DNA from: Enterococcus ureilyticus
GTDB taxonomy: Bacteria; Bacillota; Bacilli; Lactobacillales; Enterococcaceae
Reading direction: 5' to 3'
DNA: 64,000 nucleotides
NCBI RefSeq assembly: GCF_001730315.1
Contig: NZ_MIKC01000004.1
Span: 1 to 64,000, forward strand
The stretch's first letter is position 1. Each line of letters opens with the position of its first letter. Both the position numbers and the translations under genes were made by a program. Positions 25,030-34,062 of the stretch are shown here, one piece after another. The notes under the pieces are model-generated. The model was not told where the DNA came from and searched no databases. It saw nothing but the letters and a program-made list of their open reading frames with translations.

Positions 25030-25202
25030 AATTAGCCTCCTAACCTAAGCGCTCTCATTTTTGAATTACTCATAGTATAGACAAAGTGCTGTCAAAAGTA
25101 CAATTTGTTTCAAAGCGAGAGGAAACGTCCTCTTTTTTGAGAATTAACTCTTAAAACATAGTATAATCTGACTGTAATAGAGTCAGTGACAGGAGCGAGT
25201 AG

Positions 25203-25786
25203 ATGCCTATGGAACGACCAGATGAACGAAAAGCCTTAGAAATTCTTTTGGCCGCAGAACCCCAAAAATACAAAGAAGCAATTCTTTTAGATAAACCTGA
25301 TAGTCAAAATCCAACACGAAATATTGGTGTGGAAGTCACTCAATCATTAAAGGAAAGTGTCTTACAAGTGCTACACCTAAAAAAATCAATGTTCATGACG
25401 ATGAGCAAATTCTCAGTATCATCAAGAAAAAATACGGCAATGATGTTTTACGAATCAATTTACCTGTACCGGAAGATTCGGAGAAACGAGTGTCTATTTC
25501 TATTGCCAACTGGCATTCCTTATTTAATTTGATTGAGGCATATGATAATAAAGTGGAGAAACTTCAAATCGGTAATTATAAACTTTTCAATGAAAACAAT
25601 CTATTCATTTTTGTATTTGGTGAGGATGAGAAGGGGATTGAGCAATTAGCAAAGCACATTTATAGGAAAAAATCTGAAAAATTGTATGACTTTGTCTATG
25701 TTTATAGCCATCCGCATTTATATGTGATCGATCGTGAGAAGAATATACGCGAGAAAGAACTCTTTAACAGACTGTCGTTCGATTGA
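25203..25786 (+). pseudogene. Hypothetical gene broken by a frameshift
   Basis: The frame opens at ATG 25203 behind AGGAGCG and is coherent through NIGVEVTQSLKE (to about 25355). From about 25385 the sensible protein continues in another frame (VHDDEQILSIIKKKYGNDVL and on through IANWHSLFNL) to the stop at 25786. Charge and composition in the first frame become implausible after the switch. One indel between about 25350 and 25385 explains this. The restored product would be about 195 residues of unknown function. Confidence 0.65.
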
Positions 25787-25940
25787 ACGGGATAACAAAC
25801 TTCTGTAATAGACAATTATTCACTGTTACTGGGTTAGAATGGTAAAGATTAAAAATAGTTGAATAAAGAAAGGCTAGAACAGAAATGAATAGCACTTATG
25901 TTCTAGCCTGTATTCATAAATCGTATAATTGCCTCTTCAA

Positions 25941-26765
25941 TCAATCTGTTTCTTTAATATCTAAATGGGTCGTATCATATACCACGCGTGCGTGATTCTC
26001 TTTGATTAGTAGGTTTTCTAATAAATTACCTGTTCTTTTATCGATACATTTTCTGAAAATTTGACCATTGCGGAAAACTTGACCATTTTCTCTTGAAAAA
26101 TATTCATTTTTAGCACGAATATGATAGCTGTTTGTTTGTTCATTATCTGAGCGAAGTTCGCCATTAAGATGGGTTTCGCTAACAGAGATGATCAGTTGAT
26201 AGGTGTCTTTGGTATTATTTTTGAAGCGATAATCCAAATAATTATAAACGATCGAAGTTCCGGTCCCAAAAGGGATTTTACGTCCGTAATCTGGAAAAAG
26301 ATCTAGGCCATCATGGTGGTGATGCTCAGTGATTTCTAATGGTGAATGCAGAATGATCCAATGAATCAAATTAGTGAATTGGCAAAGACCGCCACCTAGA
26401 CCAGGGCGAACAGCATCATTAAAAATGGTTACCCCTTCTTTATAGCCCTCACTTACAGAACACTTCCCCACTAAGTGCCAAAAAGAAAAAGTTTCATTCG
26501 GTTTGATTAAAATATGAGATATTTTAGGTGCGGCAAGTCTTAGATTGATTGCTTTATTCTCTTGTAGGACCAAGTCCGTATTTCCTAATTTTCTGTGGAT
26601 CAAAGAAGTATGCTTGTAAACGGATACAGGTAGAGGCTCAGCATTTTTTGTTTGAGCAAGGTTTTCTGCTTGGATAAAGTCTCGTAACTTTCTCTGCCAA
26701 ATATTTTTTTTCACTGAAATTTCGTAAGTCACTGGTGATAGTTCGCTAAACAATTTCCTTTTCAT
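25941..26765 (-). CDS. VanW-family protein
   Basis: The 274-residue protein matches the VanW family pattern: NLRLAAPKI..ILIKPNETFSFWHLVG, then GLGGGLCQFTNLIHW, and a C-terminal beta region. VanW proteins occur in some vancomycin clusters, but most, as here, are chromosomal and of unknown function. No signal peptide or membrane segment is seen. There are no vanHAX genes nearby, so no link to glycopeptide resistance should be drawn. It appears monocistronic. Confidence 0.85.
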   Translation of the reverse strand: MKRKLFSELSPVTYEISVKKNIWQRKLRDFIQAENLAQTKNAEPLPVSVYKHTSLIHRKLGNTDLVLQENKAINLRLAAPKISHILIKPNETFSFWHLVGKCSVSEGYKEGVTIFNDAVRPGLGGGLCQFTNLIHWIILHSPLEITEHHHHDGLDLFPDYGRKIPFGTGTSIVYNYLDYRFKNNTKDTYQLIISVSETHLNGELRSDNEQTNSYHIRAKNEYFSRENGQVFRNGQIFRKCIDKRTGNLLENLLIKENHARVVYDTTHLDIKETD

Positions 26766-26917
26766 TATGCTATAACTCCATTCTTTCTTTGTAATCTATT
26801 GTAACACAAAAGACTTTTTAAGGAAATGTAAATGTAATAATTAAAATTAGCTTAACGTTTTTTTCTACTAATCGAAAAAAGCTAGCCCATTGTTACACAG
26901 GTTAGCTTTTTCTTTTT

Positions 26918-27568
26918 CTAAATAGTAATTAGTTGTTCAACAGACAATTCAGTCATAGAAGCTACTTGTAAATCGGAACCAGTTAAAATTTCAGTCTCAG
27001 AAATTCCTACAGCATACATTCCAGCTGCTTTGATTCCGTCAATTCCTGCTTGAGCATCTTCAAAACCAATTGCATCCTGTGGTTCAACATGGATACTTTC
27101 TGCTGCTTTTACGAAAATTTCAGGATCAGGTTTTCCTTTTTTTAGCGTTTCTGGATCAACGATATGTCCGAAGAAATCGAGTACGCCTAATTTTTCTAGA
27201 ATCATTGGAGCGTTTTTAGAAGCAGAAGCAATTGCACAAGGAATTGCTTCTGCTTTCGCTTGGACGAGAAAATCATGAACGCCAGGTAATAAGTCTTTTT
27301 CTGAAAGATCTGCTAAAAGCTGAACATATGCGTCATTTTTCTTTTGGGCTAGAACTTCTTTTTCTTCTATGCTGAACTCATCGTCCCGCTGTCCGTAAGC
27401 TAAAATTTTATCCAACGAATCCATACGGCTAATGCCTTTTAACGTTTCGTTGAATGTTTCATCAATTGTAATACCTAAATCCATTGCTAAGTCTTTCCAA
27501 GCAATATAATGAAATTTTGCCGTATCTGTAATGACGCCGTCTAAGTCAAAAATAAACCCTTTTTTCAT
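26918..27568 (-). CDS. pgmB: Beta-phosphoglucomutase
   Basis: The enzyme is a HAD-superfamily mutase that converts beta-glucose 1-phosphate to glucose 6-phosphate. The nucleophile motif FDLDGVITDT lies at the N-terminus with the general acid-base Asp two residues later. The substrate helix HYIAWKDLA and the later SAS and GFEDAQAGI motifs are all present. It has 216 residues. It follows the GH65 phosphorylase gene by 21 bases in the same operon, which fits use of the glucose 1-phosphate released by that enzyme. Confidence 0.93.
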   Translation of the reverse strand: MKKGFIFDLDGVITDTAKFHYIAWKDLAMDLGITIDETFNETLKGISRMDSLDKILAYGQRDDEFSIEEKEVLAQKKNDAYVQLLADLSEKDLLPGVHDFLVQAKAEAIPCAIASASKNAPMILEKLGVLDFFGHIVDPETLKKGKPDPEIFVKAAESIHVEPQDAIGFEDAQAGIDGIKAAGMYAVGISETEILTGSDLQVASMTELSVEQLITI

Positions 27569-27589
27569 GGGAATTCTCCTATCTTGTGA

Positions 27590-30298
27590 TTAGTAAGGGA
27601 TCGTTGTTTTTGTGTCTGCTTGAATATGGTAAGGCTGGTTTTTGATAATGATCATTGTATCTTGTGATGCATAAATTTGGACAGAATGGTTTGAAATAGT
27701 CAGTTGATAATGGATACCCTTGTGCTCCACAGTAAAGGTCATATCCGTCCAGTTTTTTGGTAAATTGGGCTGAATCATTAGGTTTTTCTTCTTGATATCG
27801 ATCCCCGCATACGTGGTCAGTGTGACATAAATCGTCGCAGCCATTACGCCGGTGTGAATACCTTCAGCAGTTGTTCCGCCTTGGATGTCACGATAGTCAG
27901 AGTAAAGTGCTTCTTGGTATAGCTCCCAAGACAAGTCATGAAAAGCAACTTCTTCAGCAAGTTGAGCATGGACGATTCTTGAAAGGGTAGAACCATGAGA
28001 GGTTCTATTTAAGTAATATAAAAGATTTTTTTCAAGATAATCTGTAGGTAGCGTATAGCCGAGTTCTTCGAAAATTTCATCGATCTTTTCTTTATTTAAA
28101 TTATAAAAGAGCATCAACGTATCAGCTTGCTTAGACACTTTGTACTCATCAGGTGAGCGGCCTTCCGCTTTTAAGATACGGTCCATTCGATAAATGTTTC
28201 CGTATTTTGCTTTTGCTTGCGCCCAATCAATTTCTTTTAAGTTAAAATACCCTTCATATTGAGCAATGATTCCATCTTCGTTGATTTCGATCGACAGGCG
28301 CTTACGCATATCGTTCATTTGCTCAAGATTTTCTTTCGTGATTCCTGTTTTATTAAATAATATATCTCGTTCTTGCGTATTTAAAAGTGAGAGGATATTT
28401 TCTAGTTCTTCAAATAGCCAAACGACCATTAGATTGGTGTAAGCATTATTTTTCAAACCACTCTCTGAACAGTTAGGATAGCCTTCATGGAATTCATCTG
28501 GCCCCATGACTTTATCTATAGAATAGCGATTGCTAATTGGATCAAAGGTTGTTGCACTGCGCCAAAAATTGGCGATTTCTAAAAGCATTTCAGCACCATA
28601 TTCTTTGATAAATTGGTCATCGTTAGAGTTATTCCAGTACATCCAGATATTATATGCAATCGCTAATGAAACATGCCGTTGCAAAATACTGTGATCTTCT
28701 CCCCATTCCCCATTTAAGGGATTTAAGTGAAGCTTTTGTGTATCTTCGCTGCCGTCTAAACCAGATTGCCAAGGATACATTGCACCTTCGTAGTGATTTT
28801 CTTTCGCATTTTCTTTCGCTTTACCCAAACGATTATAACGATACATCAATAGCTGTTTGGCTGTTTCAGGAAAATGAATAATATAAAACGGTAAGATGAA
28901 AATTTCATCCCAGAAAATATGACCGCGATAAGCTTCACCATGTAAGCCCCGAGCTGTGACTGAAACATCTAATTCATTGTTATTAAAAGGTGAAGCAGAG
29001 ACAAACAAATGATAGGTATGGATTCTTAGTAATTTTTGTGACATTAAATCACCTGTCACTTGAATATCCGCTTTTTTCCAAAGGGCAGCCCAAGCTTTTT
29101 TACTTTCAGAAAATTCTGTTTCAAAGGAAATCGCTGGAACAGATGGACTTGCCCAATTTTTTTCGGCAATAGAGGTTTTGACTTGAACCTGTTTTTCCAT
29201 AGCATAGGTGTTATTTTGTTTAGCATTAAACGTTATTTTTTGTTCAATAAGTTCTTCACTAATCGAATTTTTGACAACATTTGCTTCAAAAAAATCACCT
29301 GTAATCGTCGTGTTTTGTTGAATAGTGATGTTTGATTGGTTTGTTTGGACTTCAATCATTGTTTTATTTTTATCTGCAATCAGCTGAGTTACGTGGAAAT
29401 GCTTAGCGGTTAAATTGCGGTAACGTTCCACGTTAAAGTTGTAAACGGAGCCGTCTGTTGCTGTTTTTACGGTTATTGATTTAGAAAAGTTCAAGGGTGT
29501 GATCGAATACTTAATGCAGTAATTATTCATTTGCGCCATGTTGACTATTTTTTGCGCTGTTATTTTTATTTGGTGCTGCTTGCTGTCTTCAATAATCATA
29601 TGAGAAGTAAATAGCCCTGACTTTAAGTCGAGATTTCTGTGCAAGTAATGCAAAGTGGACTGTTCAAGCGATAGCCACTCATCTGTTCCTGCTACTTGGA
29701 TGTTGATATATTGGTTGTTTGGTGTGTTAACGAAATCTTCATTTTCCACAATTTGGCCTGCGACTTCTGATTGCTCTTCATTGTAGAGTCCAGCAATGTA
29801 AGTAGCTGGGTAATGGTCTTTTGTCAGTGTCATTTCAGGTATCGTACCACGTAAGCCCATAAAGCCATTTCCAATTGTTAACAAGGATTCAGTGGAATAC
29901 TCTTCCTTACCTGGAGTGTAGCCAAAATAGTCTAGATTCCAGGTTAAATATTCAGCTTTTTTCTTAAAAGCTGCTATTAAATCAGAGGTTGCGTTTGCTT
30001 CAAACGAGGTTAGAATCGGTAAGTTTAGAATTTCTGAAAACTGCTTAATTAGATTTTCTACATTGACGTTCAAAGGTGTTACTTTGGTGTTTTCAGTGTA
30101 AAAATCAGTAGGAATATCGTTAAAAATAGCACCGTTAGCAGCAGAGAATTGCTCTTTTATTTGGTTGGCTAAAGCGTCAACGGTTTTCGGAAACTCAAAG
30201 TCTGAGAAGGTGAATGTCTGCTCTGCGATTAGGTTTTGTTGCTCTTTTTCTTGGATATGTAGGGTATTTTTAGTAATGGTGAGAGATAGGAATTTCAT
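27590..30298 (-). CDS. GH65 disaccharide phosphorylase, probably acting on trehalose 6-phosphate or trehalose
   Basis: Family 65 phosphorylases split alpha-glucosides with phosphate to beta-glucose 1-phosphate. The core (about residue 110 on) has the GH65 signatures, including the catalytic Glu in MGPDEFHE and the phosphate-loop region SHGSTLS. At 902 residues it is longer than the usual 750-780 because of a roughly 110-residue N-terminal extension of unknown role. The start has CAGGAG. The divergent TreR gene and the downstream beta-phosphoglucomutase recall the lactococcal trehalose 6-phosphate phosphorylase pathway, but the exact substrate is inferred from the regulator only. Confidence 0.8.
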   Translation of the reverse strand: MKFLSLTITKNTLHIQEKEQQNLIAEQTFTFSDFEFPKTVDALANQIKEQFSAANGAIFNDIPTDFYTENTKVTPLNVNVENLIKQFSEILNLPILTSFEANATSDLIAAFKKKAEYLTWNLDYFGYTPGKEEYSTESLLTIGNGFMGLRGTIPEMTLTKDHYPATYIAGLYNEEQSEVAGQIVENEDFVNTPNNQYINIQVAGTDEWLSLEQSTLHYLHRNLDLKSGLFTSHMIIEDSKQHQIKITAQKIVNMAQMNNYCIKYSITPLNFSKSITVKTATDGSVYNFNVERYRNLTAKHFHVTQLIADKNKTMIEVQTNQSNITIQQNTTITGDFFEANVVKNSISEELIEQKITFNAKQNNTYAMEKQVQVKTSIAEKNWASPSVPAISFETEFSESKKAWAALWKKADIQVTGDLMSQKLLRIHTYHLFVSASPFNNNELDVSVTARGLHGEAYRGHIFWDEIFILPFYIIHFPETAKQLLMYRYNRLGKAKENAKENHYEGAMYPWQSGLDGSEDTQKLHLNPLNGEWGEDHSILQRHVSLAIAYNIWMYWNNSNDDQFIKEYGAEMLLEIANFWRSATTFDPISNRYSIDKVMGPDEFHEGYPNCSESGLKNNAYTNLMVVWLFEELENILSLLNTQERDILFNKTGITKENLEQMNDMRKRLSIEINEDGIIAQYEGYFNLKEIDWAQAKAKYGNIYRMDRILKAEGRSPDEYKVSKQADTLMLFYNLNKEKIDEIFEELGYTLPTDYLEKNLLYYLNRTSHGSTLSRIVHAQLAEEVAFHDLSWELYQEALYSDYRDIQGGTTAEGIHTGVMAATIYVTLTTYAGIDIKKKNLMIQPNLPKNWTDMTFTVEHKGIHYQLTISNHSVQIYASQDTMIIIKNQPYHIQADTKTTIPY

Positions 30299-30331
30299 GA
30301 TAACGGCTCCTGACTAATAGTTATTTCGAAA

Positions 30332-30391
30332 CTTGTATAGACATGTTGCGTTTTCGGTTTCATTATAGTATGGATTGCTTGTAAATACAAG
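30332..30391. promoter_or_regulatory. Promoter and two TreR operator-like palindromes
   Basis: CTTGTAAATACAAG (30378-30391) is a perfect palindrome and CTTGTATAGACATG (30332-30345) is a weaker copy, 46 bases apart centre to centre. The minus-strand promoter TTGTAT (30390-30385) and TATAAT (30367-30362), spacer 17, overlaps the first operator, so repressor binding would block the phosphorylase promoter. Confidence 0.6.
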
Positions 30392-30506
30392 TGTAATCAC
30401 TAAAAAGAATTCTTTTGGGTTATGGTTTTACTTATTGAGAATGCTATTTTTTTAGGGGAGAATGTGCTATCATTTTCTTTGAGTATCCTAAGGTGGAGGG
30501 ATGGAC

Positions 30507-31220
30507 ATGAATAAATTTCATGATATATTTTTGGAACTTGAAAAAGGTATTTTAGAAGGGGATTATCAACCAGGAACACTGTTGCCAAGTGAAAACCAAT
30601 TGGTTGAGCAATATTCAGTATCAAGAGAAACGATACGTAAAGCACTGAATTTATTGATCAATGCTGGATACATCCAGAAGAAACAAGGTAAAGGATCAAT
30701 TGTTCTGAATGTTAGAAAATTTGATTTACCAATTTCTGGTGTCATCAGCTATAAAGAACTGCAAAGCGCCCAACAAATACATAGTATAACGAGAGTTGTG
30801 GAGCTTGAAGAAGAACGTGTCAGTGAATCCTTGGCACGATTGACTGGCTGGAAAAAAGATGCAGCAGTTTGGCGCTTAGTTCGCCAAAGAGAAATCGATG
30901 GAGAGGTAGTTATTATCGATATCGACTATTTGTTAAAAGAAATCATTCATGAATTGCCAAAAGAACGAGCAGCCGACTCTATTTACGATTATTTTGAAAA
31001 CGATTTAGGTCTGGCGATTAGCTATGCTCAAAAAGAGATCACCGTTGAGGCGGTAACAGATGCGGACCAGAAATTGATGACTATTCAGGATGATACACAT
31101 GTAGTAGTGGTCCGTAGTGTGGTAAGTTTGGAAGATACGCGTTGTTTTGAATACACAGAGTCCAGACATAGATTAGATAAATTCAAGTTTGTCGATTTTG
31201 CCAGAAGAAGAAAAGTATAG
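30507..31220 (+). CDS. treR: Trehalose operon repressor, GntR/HutC family
   Basis: The 237-residue regulator has an N-terminal GntR winged helix (LLPSENQLVEQYSVSRETIRKAL at about 22-44) and a UTRA effector domain. Long stretches match the pattern of Bacillus TreR, especially SISYAQKEI-like AISYAQKEITVE and the C-terminal YTESRHRLDKFKFVDFARR. TreR senses trehalose 6-phosphate. ATG 30507 is preferred to ATG 30501, which abuts GGAGG. It is divergent from the GH65 gene and flanks two palindromic operators. Confidence 0.9.
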   Translation: MNKFHDIFLELEKGILEGDYQPGTLLPSENQLVEQYSVSRETIRKALNLLINAGYIQKKQGKGSIVLNVRKFDLPISGVISYKELQSAQQIHSITRVVELEEERVSESLARLTGWKKDAAVWRLVRQREIDGEVVIIDIDYLLKEIIHELPKERAADSIYDYFENDLGLAISYAQKEITVEAVTDADQKLMTIQDDTHVVVVRSVVSLEDTRCFEYTESRHRLDKFKFVDFARRRKV

Positions 31221-31253
31221 AGCAAAAGCGGTTATTTTGAGGAGATGAAAACT

Positions 31254-32039
31254 GTGTATATAGGAATCATTTATTTTATTGTGATTATTTTAGCAAATAC
31301 AGTTGGTGCAATTTCAGGAATGGGCGGCGGAGTGATCATTAAACCGGTACTGGATACACTACATTTTCATCCATTAGCGGCGATCTCGTTTTATTCTAGT
31401 GTGGCTGTGTTTACCATGTCGATCGTTTCAACGTTGAGGCAGATGAGGAATGGGTTAAAATTACGAGTACCGATCGCAGTCTTTGTGTCTTTAGGTTCGG
31501 TGATCGGTGGAGTTTTAGGGAATACTGTATTTGAATTATTATTAAGACTATTTTCAGATGAAAAATATGTACAGTTGCTCCAGATTGTATTAACGATCGT
31601 CACATTATTATTTGCGTATTTTTATACAAAAGTTGGGAATGAACGCTCCATTGATTTATCTCATCCTGTTTGGTATGTGGTGGTTGGACTATTTTTAGGC
31701 TTCATTTCCACATTGTTGGGAATTGGCGGTGGACCAATCAACGTGGCTTTATTGATGCTGTGTTTTGGGATTCCGATCAAAGAGGCGACAGTTTACTCAA
31801 TCATTACGATTTTCTTTTCACAAGCAGCAAAATTAGTGACAATCGCACAAACTACTGGCTTTGGGCGTTTTGATCTGTCTATTTTGGTGTATGTGATTCC
31901 AGCCGCTATTGTTGGTGGCTTTGTAGGAGCTTTAATCAGCGGGAAAATTTCTTCTGAACGAGTAACTCAGGTATATCAAGTAGTTATTCTTTTAGTCTTG
32001 CTACTGAATCTTTGGAATGGTGTCCAATTATTTATTTGA
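31254..32039 (+). CDS. TSUP (TauE/SafE) family membrane permease
   Basis: The 261-residue protein has about eight membrane segments in two similar halves. Each half begins with a Gly-rich motif: AISGMGGGVIIKPVL in the first and LLGIGGGPINVALL in the second. TSUP proteins export or import sulfur or organic anions; the substrate is unknown here. The GAGGAG site abuts the ATG at 31245, so GTG 31254 is the likelier start. It lies 33 bases after treR in the same direction and may be cotranscribed. Confidence 0.85.
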   Translation: MYIGIIYFIVIILANTVGAISGMGGGVIIKPVLDTLHFHPLAAISFYSSVAVFTMSIVSTLRQMRNGLKLRVPIAVFVSLGSVIGGVLGNTVFELLLRLFSDEKYVQLLQIVLTIVTLLFAYFYTKVGNERSIDLSHPVWYVVVGLFLGFISTLLGIGGGPINVALLMLCFGIPIKEATVYSIITIFFSQAAKLVTIAQTTGFGRFDLSILVYVIPAAIVGGFVGALISGKISSERVTQVYQVVILLVLLLNLWNGVQLFI

Positions 32040-32134
32040 TCTGTATAAACTGCTAAAACGTGACAAAATTGTAGGAGTAGATGCTTTCATTTGTGCTATA
32101 ATAAAAGCTTTAAATGAAGAAAAAGGAGAATAAA

Positions 32135-32566
32135 ATGAAAAAAATAGTGTCAGTTGGGTTATTGGTTATATTCAGTGTCTTGCTTGTCAGTTGTGCATCT
32201 AGTACAGCTGCAGAAATTGAAATCAATGAGGATAAGGTTCCGTCGATTTATTCCGTCATTGGCGAGAAAAAAATTGTTGGTACGAGTAGTGAAATAAAAA
32301 ATAAAGTTCGATCAACAACCTTGACGTATAAAGCTGGTAGCATCAGTGAAAAAGATATACAAAAATATATTGATTACTTACAAGAAGAAGAGTTTATTCA
32401 TACTCTTGATTCCAAACAAACATCAGACGGAACGCTAGTTCAATTAGGGAAAGACTCTGTGACAACAGGTGATATTGTGCTGGTCGATTTGATCTATCCG
32501 ACAATGGATAGTGAAAGTGTGAAAATCATGTATCGTTCTGGTCCTGGCACGCTGAAAATGAAGTAA
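32135..32566 (+). CDS. Putative lipoprotein of unknown function
   Basis: The 143-residue product starts with a lipoprotein signal peptide: positive MKK, a hydrophobic core and the lipobox LLVSC with Cys at about residue 20. The mature part is small and mixed alpha/beta, with no motif I recognise. ATG 32135 follows AAAGGAG; an earlier in-frame ATG at 32114 lacks a site and would spoil the signal peptide. It would be anchored to the outer face of the membrane. Confidence 0.75.
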   Translation: MKKIVSVGLLVIFSVLLVSCASSTAAEIEINEDKVPSIYSVIGEKKIVGTSSEIKNKVRSTTLTYKAGSISEKDIQKYIDYLQEEEFIHTLDSKQTSDGTLVQLGKDSVTTGDIVLVDLIYPTMDSESVKIMYRSGPGTLKMK

Positions 32567-32611
32567 GCAAAAATTTTTATTCTTATTTGTTTTATTGAGG
32601 AGGGCGATAAA

Positions 32612-33043
32612 ATGGACTATCATATTAAAAAATTGACAGAGCTGACGACGAAAGAGTTTCTTGAAATCGTAAAACTGCGAATTGTTGTATTCGTAGTGGA
32701 ACAGAATTGTCCTTATCAAGAAGTCGATGATGCAGATGAAGTTGCTTGGCATACTTGGCTGCAGGAGGGAACAGATATTGTTGGCTATACTCGAATCATC
32801 GATCAAGGGGATACGGTAACGTTTGGTAGAGTGTTGATCAATCCTAAGTACCGTAACCAAAAATTAGGGAATAAGCTTTTAAAAGAGACATTAAAAGTAG
32901 TCGAGGAGAACTATCCAAATCGCCCAATCGTGATTGGTGCTCAAGCACATCTTACTAAATTTTATGGTGCTTTTGGATTCGAAGCTGTTTCAGAAGTTTA
33001 TTTAGAAGATGATATTCCTCATGTTCAGATGAGAAGAAACTAA
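32612..33043 (+). CDS. GNAT acetyltransferase of the ElaA type
   Basis: The 143-residue protein has the ElaA signature near the N-terminus (LRIVVFVVEQNCPYQEVDDAD) and the GNAT acetyl-CoA region GRVLINPKYRNQKLGNKLL, followed by the AHLTKFYGAFGFE strand-helix. The substrate is unknown. A GGAGGGCG site precedes the start, and a clear terminator follows the stop by only a few bases. Confidence 0.85.
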   Translation: MDYHIKKLTELTTKEFLEIVKLRIVVFVVEQNCPYQEVDDADEVAWHTWLQEGTDIVGYTRIIDQGDTVTFGRVLINPKYRNQKLGNKLLKETLKVVEENYPNRPIVIGAQAHLTKFYGAFGFEAVSEVYLEDDIPHVQMRRN

Positions 33044-33047
33044 ATGG

Positions 33048-33083
33048 AAAGTTGGTAGGCATTTTGGTGTTTACCAACTTTTT
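33048..33083 (+). terminator. Terminator after the ElaA-type gene
   Basis: AAAGTTGGTA (33048-33057) and TACCAACTTT (33072-33081) form a 10-bp stem followed by T residues. The next 220 bases up to the 97-residue gene hold no other gene that I can support. Confidence 0.75.
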
Positions 33084-33305
33084 AGGAGTAGAACTGAGCA
33101 TCAAGAATGATTAAGCTAGAAAGCTTAAGGATTCAGAAAATCAAAAGTTAGAGTTAGTTATTCTCACTGTTCGATTCTTCGATTTCTGAAGAAGATGTGA
33201 AGGATACCATTGAAATTTCAGCAACTAATGATCAACGATTAGTAAAAGAACGAAAGCTGTGATACTATTTTACTATAGAAATTTTGATAGAATAGAGGTG
33301 GTCTG

Positions 33306-33599
33306 ATGGATGAAAAAGAACAGCAAAAAGAACAAATACGTAAGCTAGGACAGGAAGCTGTTGCACAAAGTAAACAAAAGCAACTAGAAGTAGAAGAAAA
33401 AGTCAGCCAAAGGTTAGCAAATATTCAAGAAATAATGCTAGAAACACAAAAACTAGTAGAACAATGGACAAAAAAAATGCCCGCTGAGCCACCAGTAAAA
33501 GAGAATCATTTAAAGCTAGTTCCTCCAATCAAAAAAAGAGAAGAAGAGGAAACTACATCAAAGAGTTCACTTGATAAACCAGACGAGATTAGAGAATAA
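33306..33599 (+). CDS. Small charged coiled-coil protein
   Basis: The 97-residue protein is rich in Glu, Lys and Gln, with a predicted helix or coiled coil over about residues 1-58 and a Pro- and Glu-rich disordered tail. It has no membrane segment and is not recognised. GAGGTGGTCTG precedes the ATG. The terminator at 33577-33642 overlaps its last codons, which is unusual but supports the position of its 3' end. Confidence 0.55.
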   Translation: MDEKEQQKEQIRKLGQEAVAQSKQKQLEVEEKVSQRLANIQEIMLETQKLVEQWTKKMPAEPPVKENHLKLVPPIKKREEEETTSKSSLDKPDEIRE

Positions 33600-33642
33600 A
33601 CATATTCAGCAATGAGTGTGTTGTCTAATCTCGTCTGGTTTT
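33577..33642. terminator. Long-stem bidirectional terminator
   Basis: A perfect 16-bp stem, ACCAGACGAGATTAGA (33577-33592) with its complement at 33623-33638, is followed by TTTTG. It starts inside the coding end of the upstream gene and lies before the converging membrane protein gene. Confidence 0.7.
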
Positions 33643-33652
33643 GTTATGAAAA

Positions 33653-33898
33653 TCAAAATTGAGGATTGTTAAACCCGGTTACATAATATAAAAATAAGTA
33701 TAAAAACCAAAGCACACCTAATGCAAAAATAATTCGAGCGATCCAACTTTGCTTTATTTTAAGTTGCCAACCACCAATGATAAGCGCAAGCCCCAAAGCA
33801 CAATTGAAAACAAGCGTTCCTAGGCGAGGATCGATTATCCCGGCAAGAAACCCAAAAATTAATATGTAAGCACTAGCTACAGTCCATTTTCTTCTCAT
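33653..33898 (-). CDS. Small membrane protein of unknown function
   Basis: This 81-residue protein has three hydrophobic segments (about 7-25, 28-45 and 52-72) separated by short basic loops. A site reading ATAGGA lies before the ATG, and GGGAGGAAAT is slightly further up. No family is recognised. It is isolated, converging on the 97-residue gene across a shared terminator. Confidence 0.55.
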   Translation of the reverse strand: MRRKWTVASAYILIFGFLAGIIDPRLGTLVFNCALGLALIIGGWQLKIKQSWIARIIFALGVLWFLYLFLYYVTGFNNPQF

Positions 33899-33986
33899 CC
33901 TATTTCCTCCCTGATATGGTACAGACTGTCTTTAGTATAGCGCAATCACTGGGAAAATGTTGTTTTTTTAAGAATTGTTCATCAAT

Positions 33987-34035
33987 CAAAAAAACTTTTC
34001 CAACAAATGGAGAGCCATTTGTTGGAAAAGTTTTC
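33987..34035 (-). terminator. Terminator of mscL
   Basis: A 16-bp perfect stem (CTTTTCCAACAAATGG with its complement, 4-base loop) is followed on the minus strand by seven T. Confidence 0.85.
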
Positions 34036-34062
34036 AGGTGACTAAATAGTTATTATTGCTAA

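Noticed and set aside
25941-26765. Vancomycin resistance determinant
   Set aside because: Only a VanW-family gene is present, without vanHAX or vanRS; such chromosomal copies are common and not linked to resistance.
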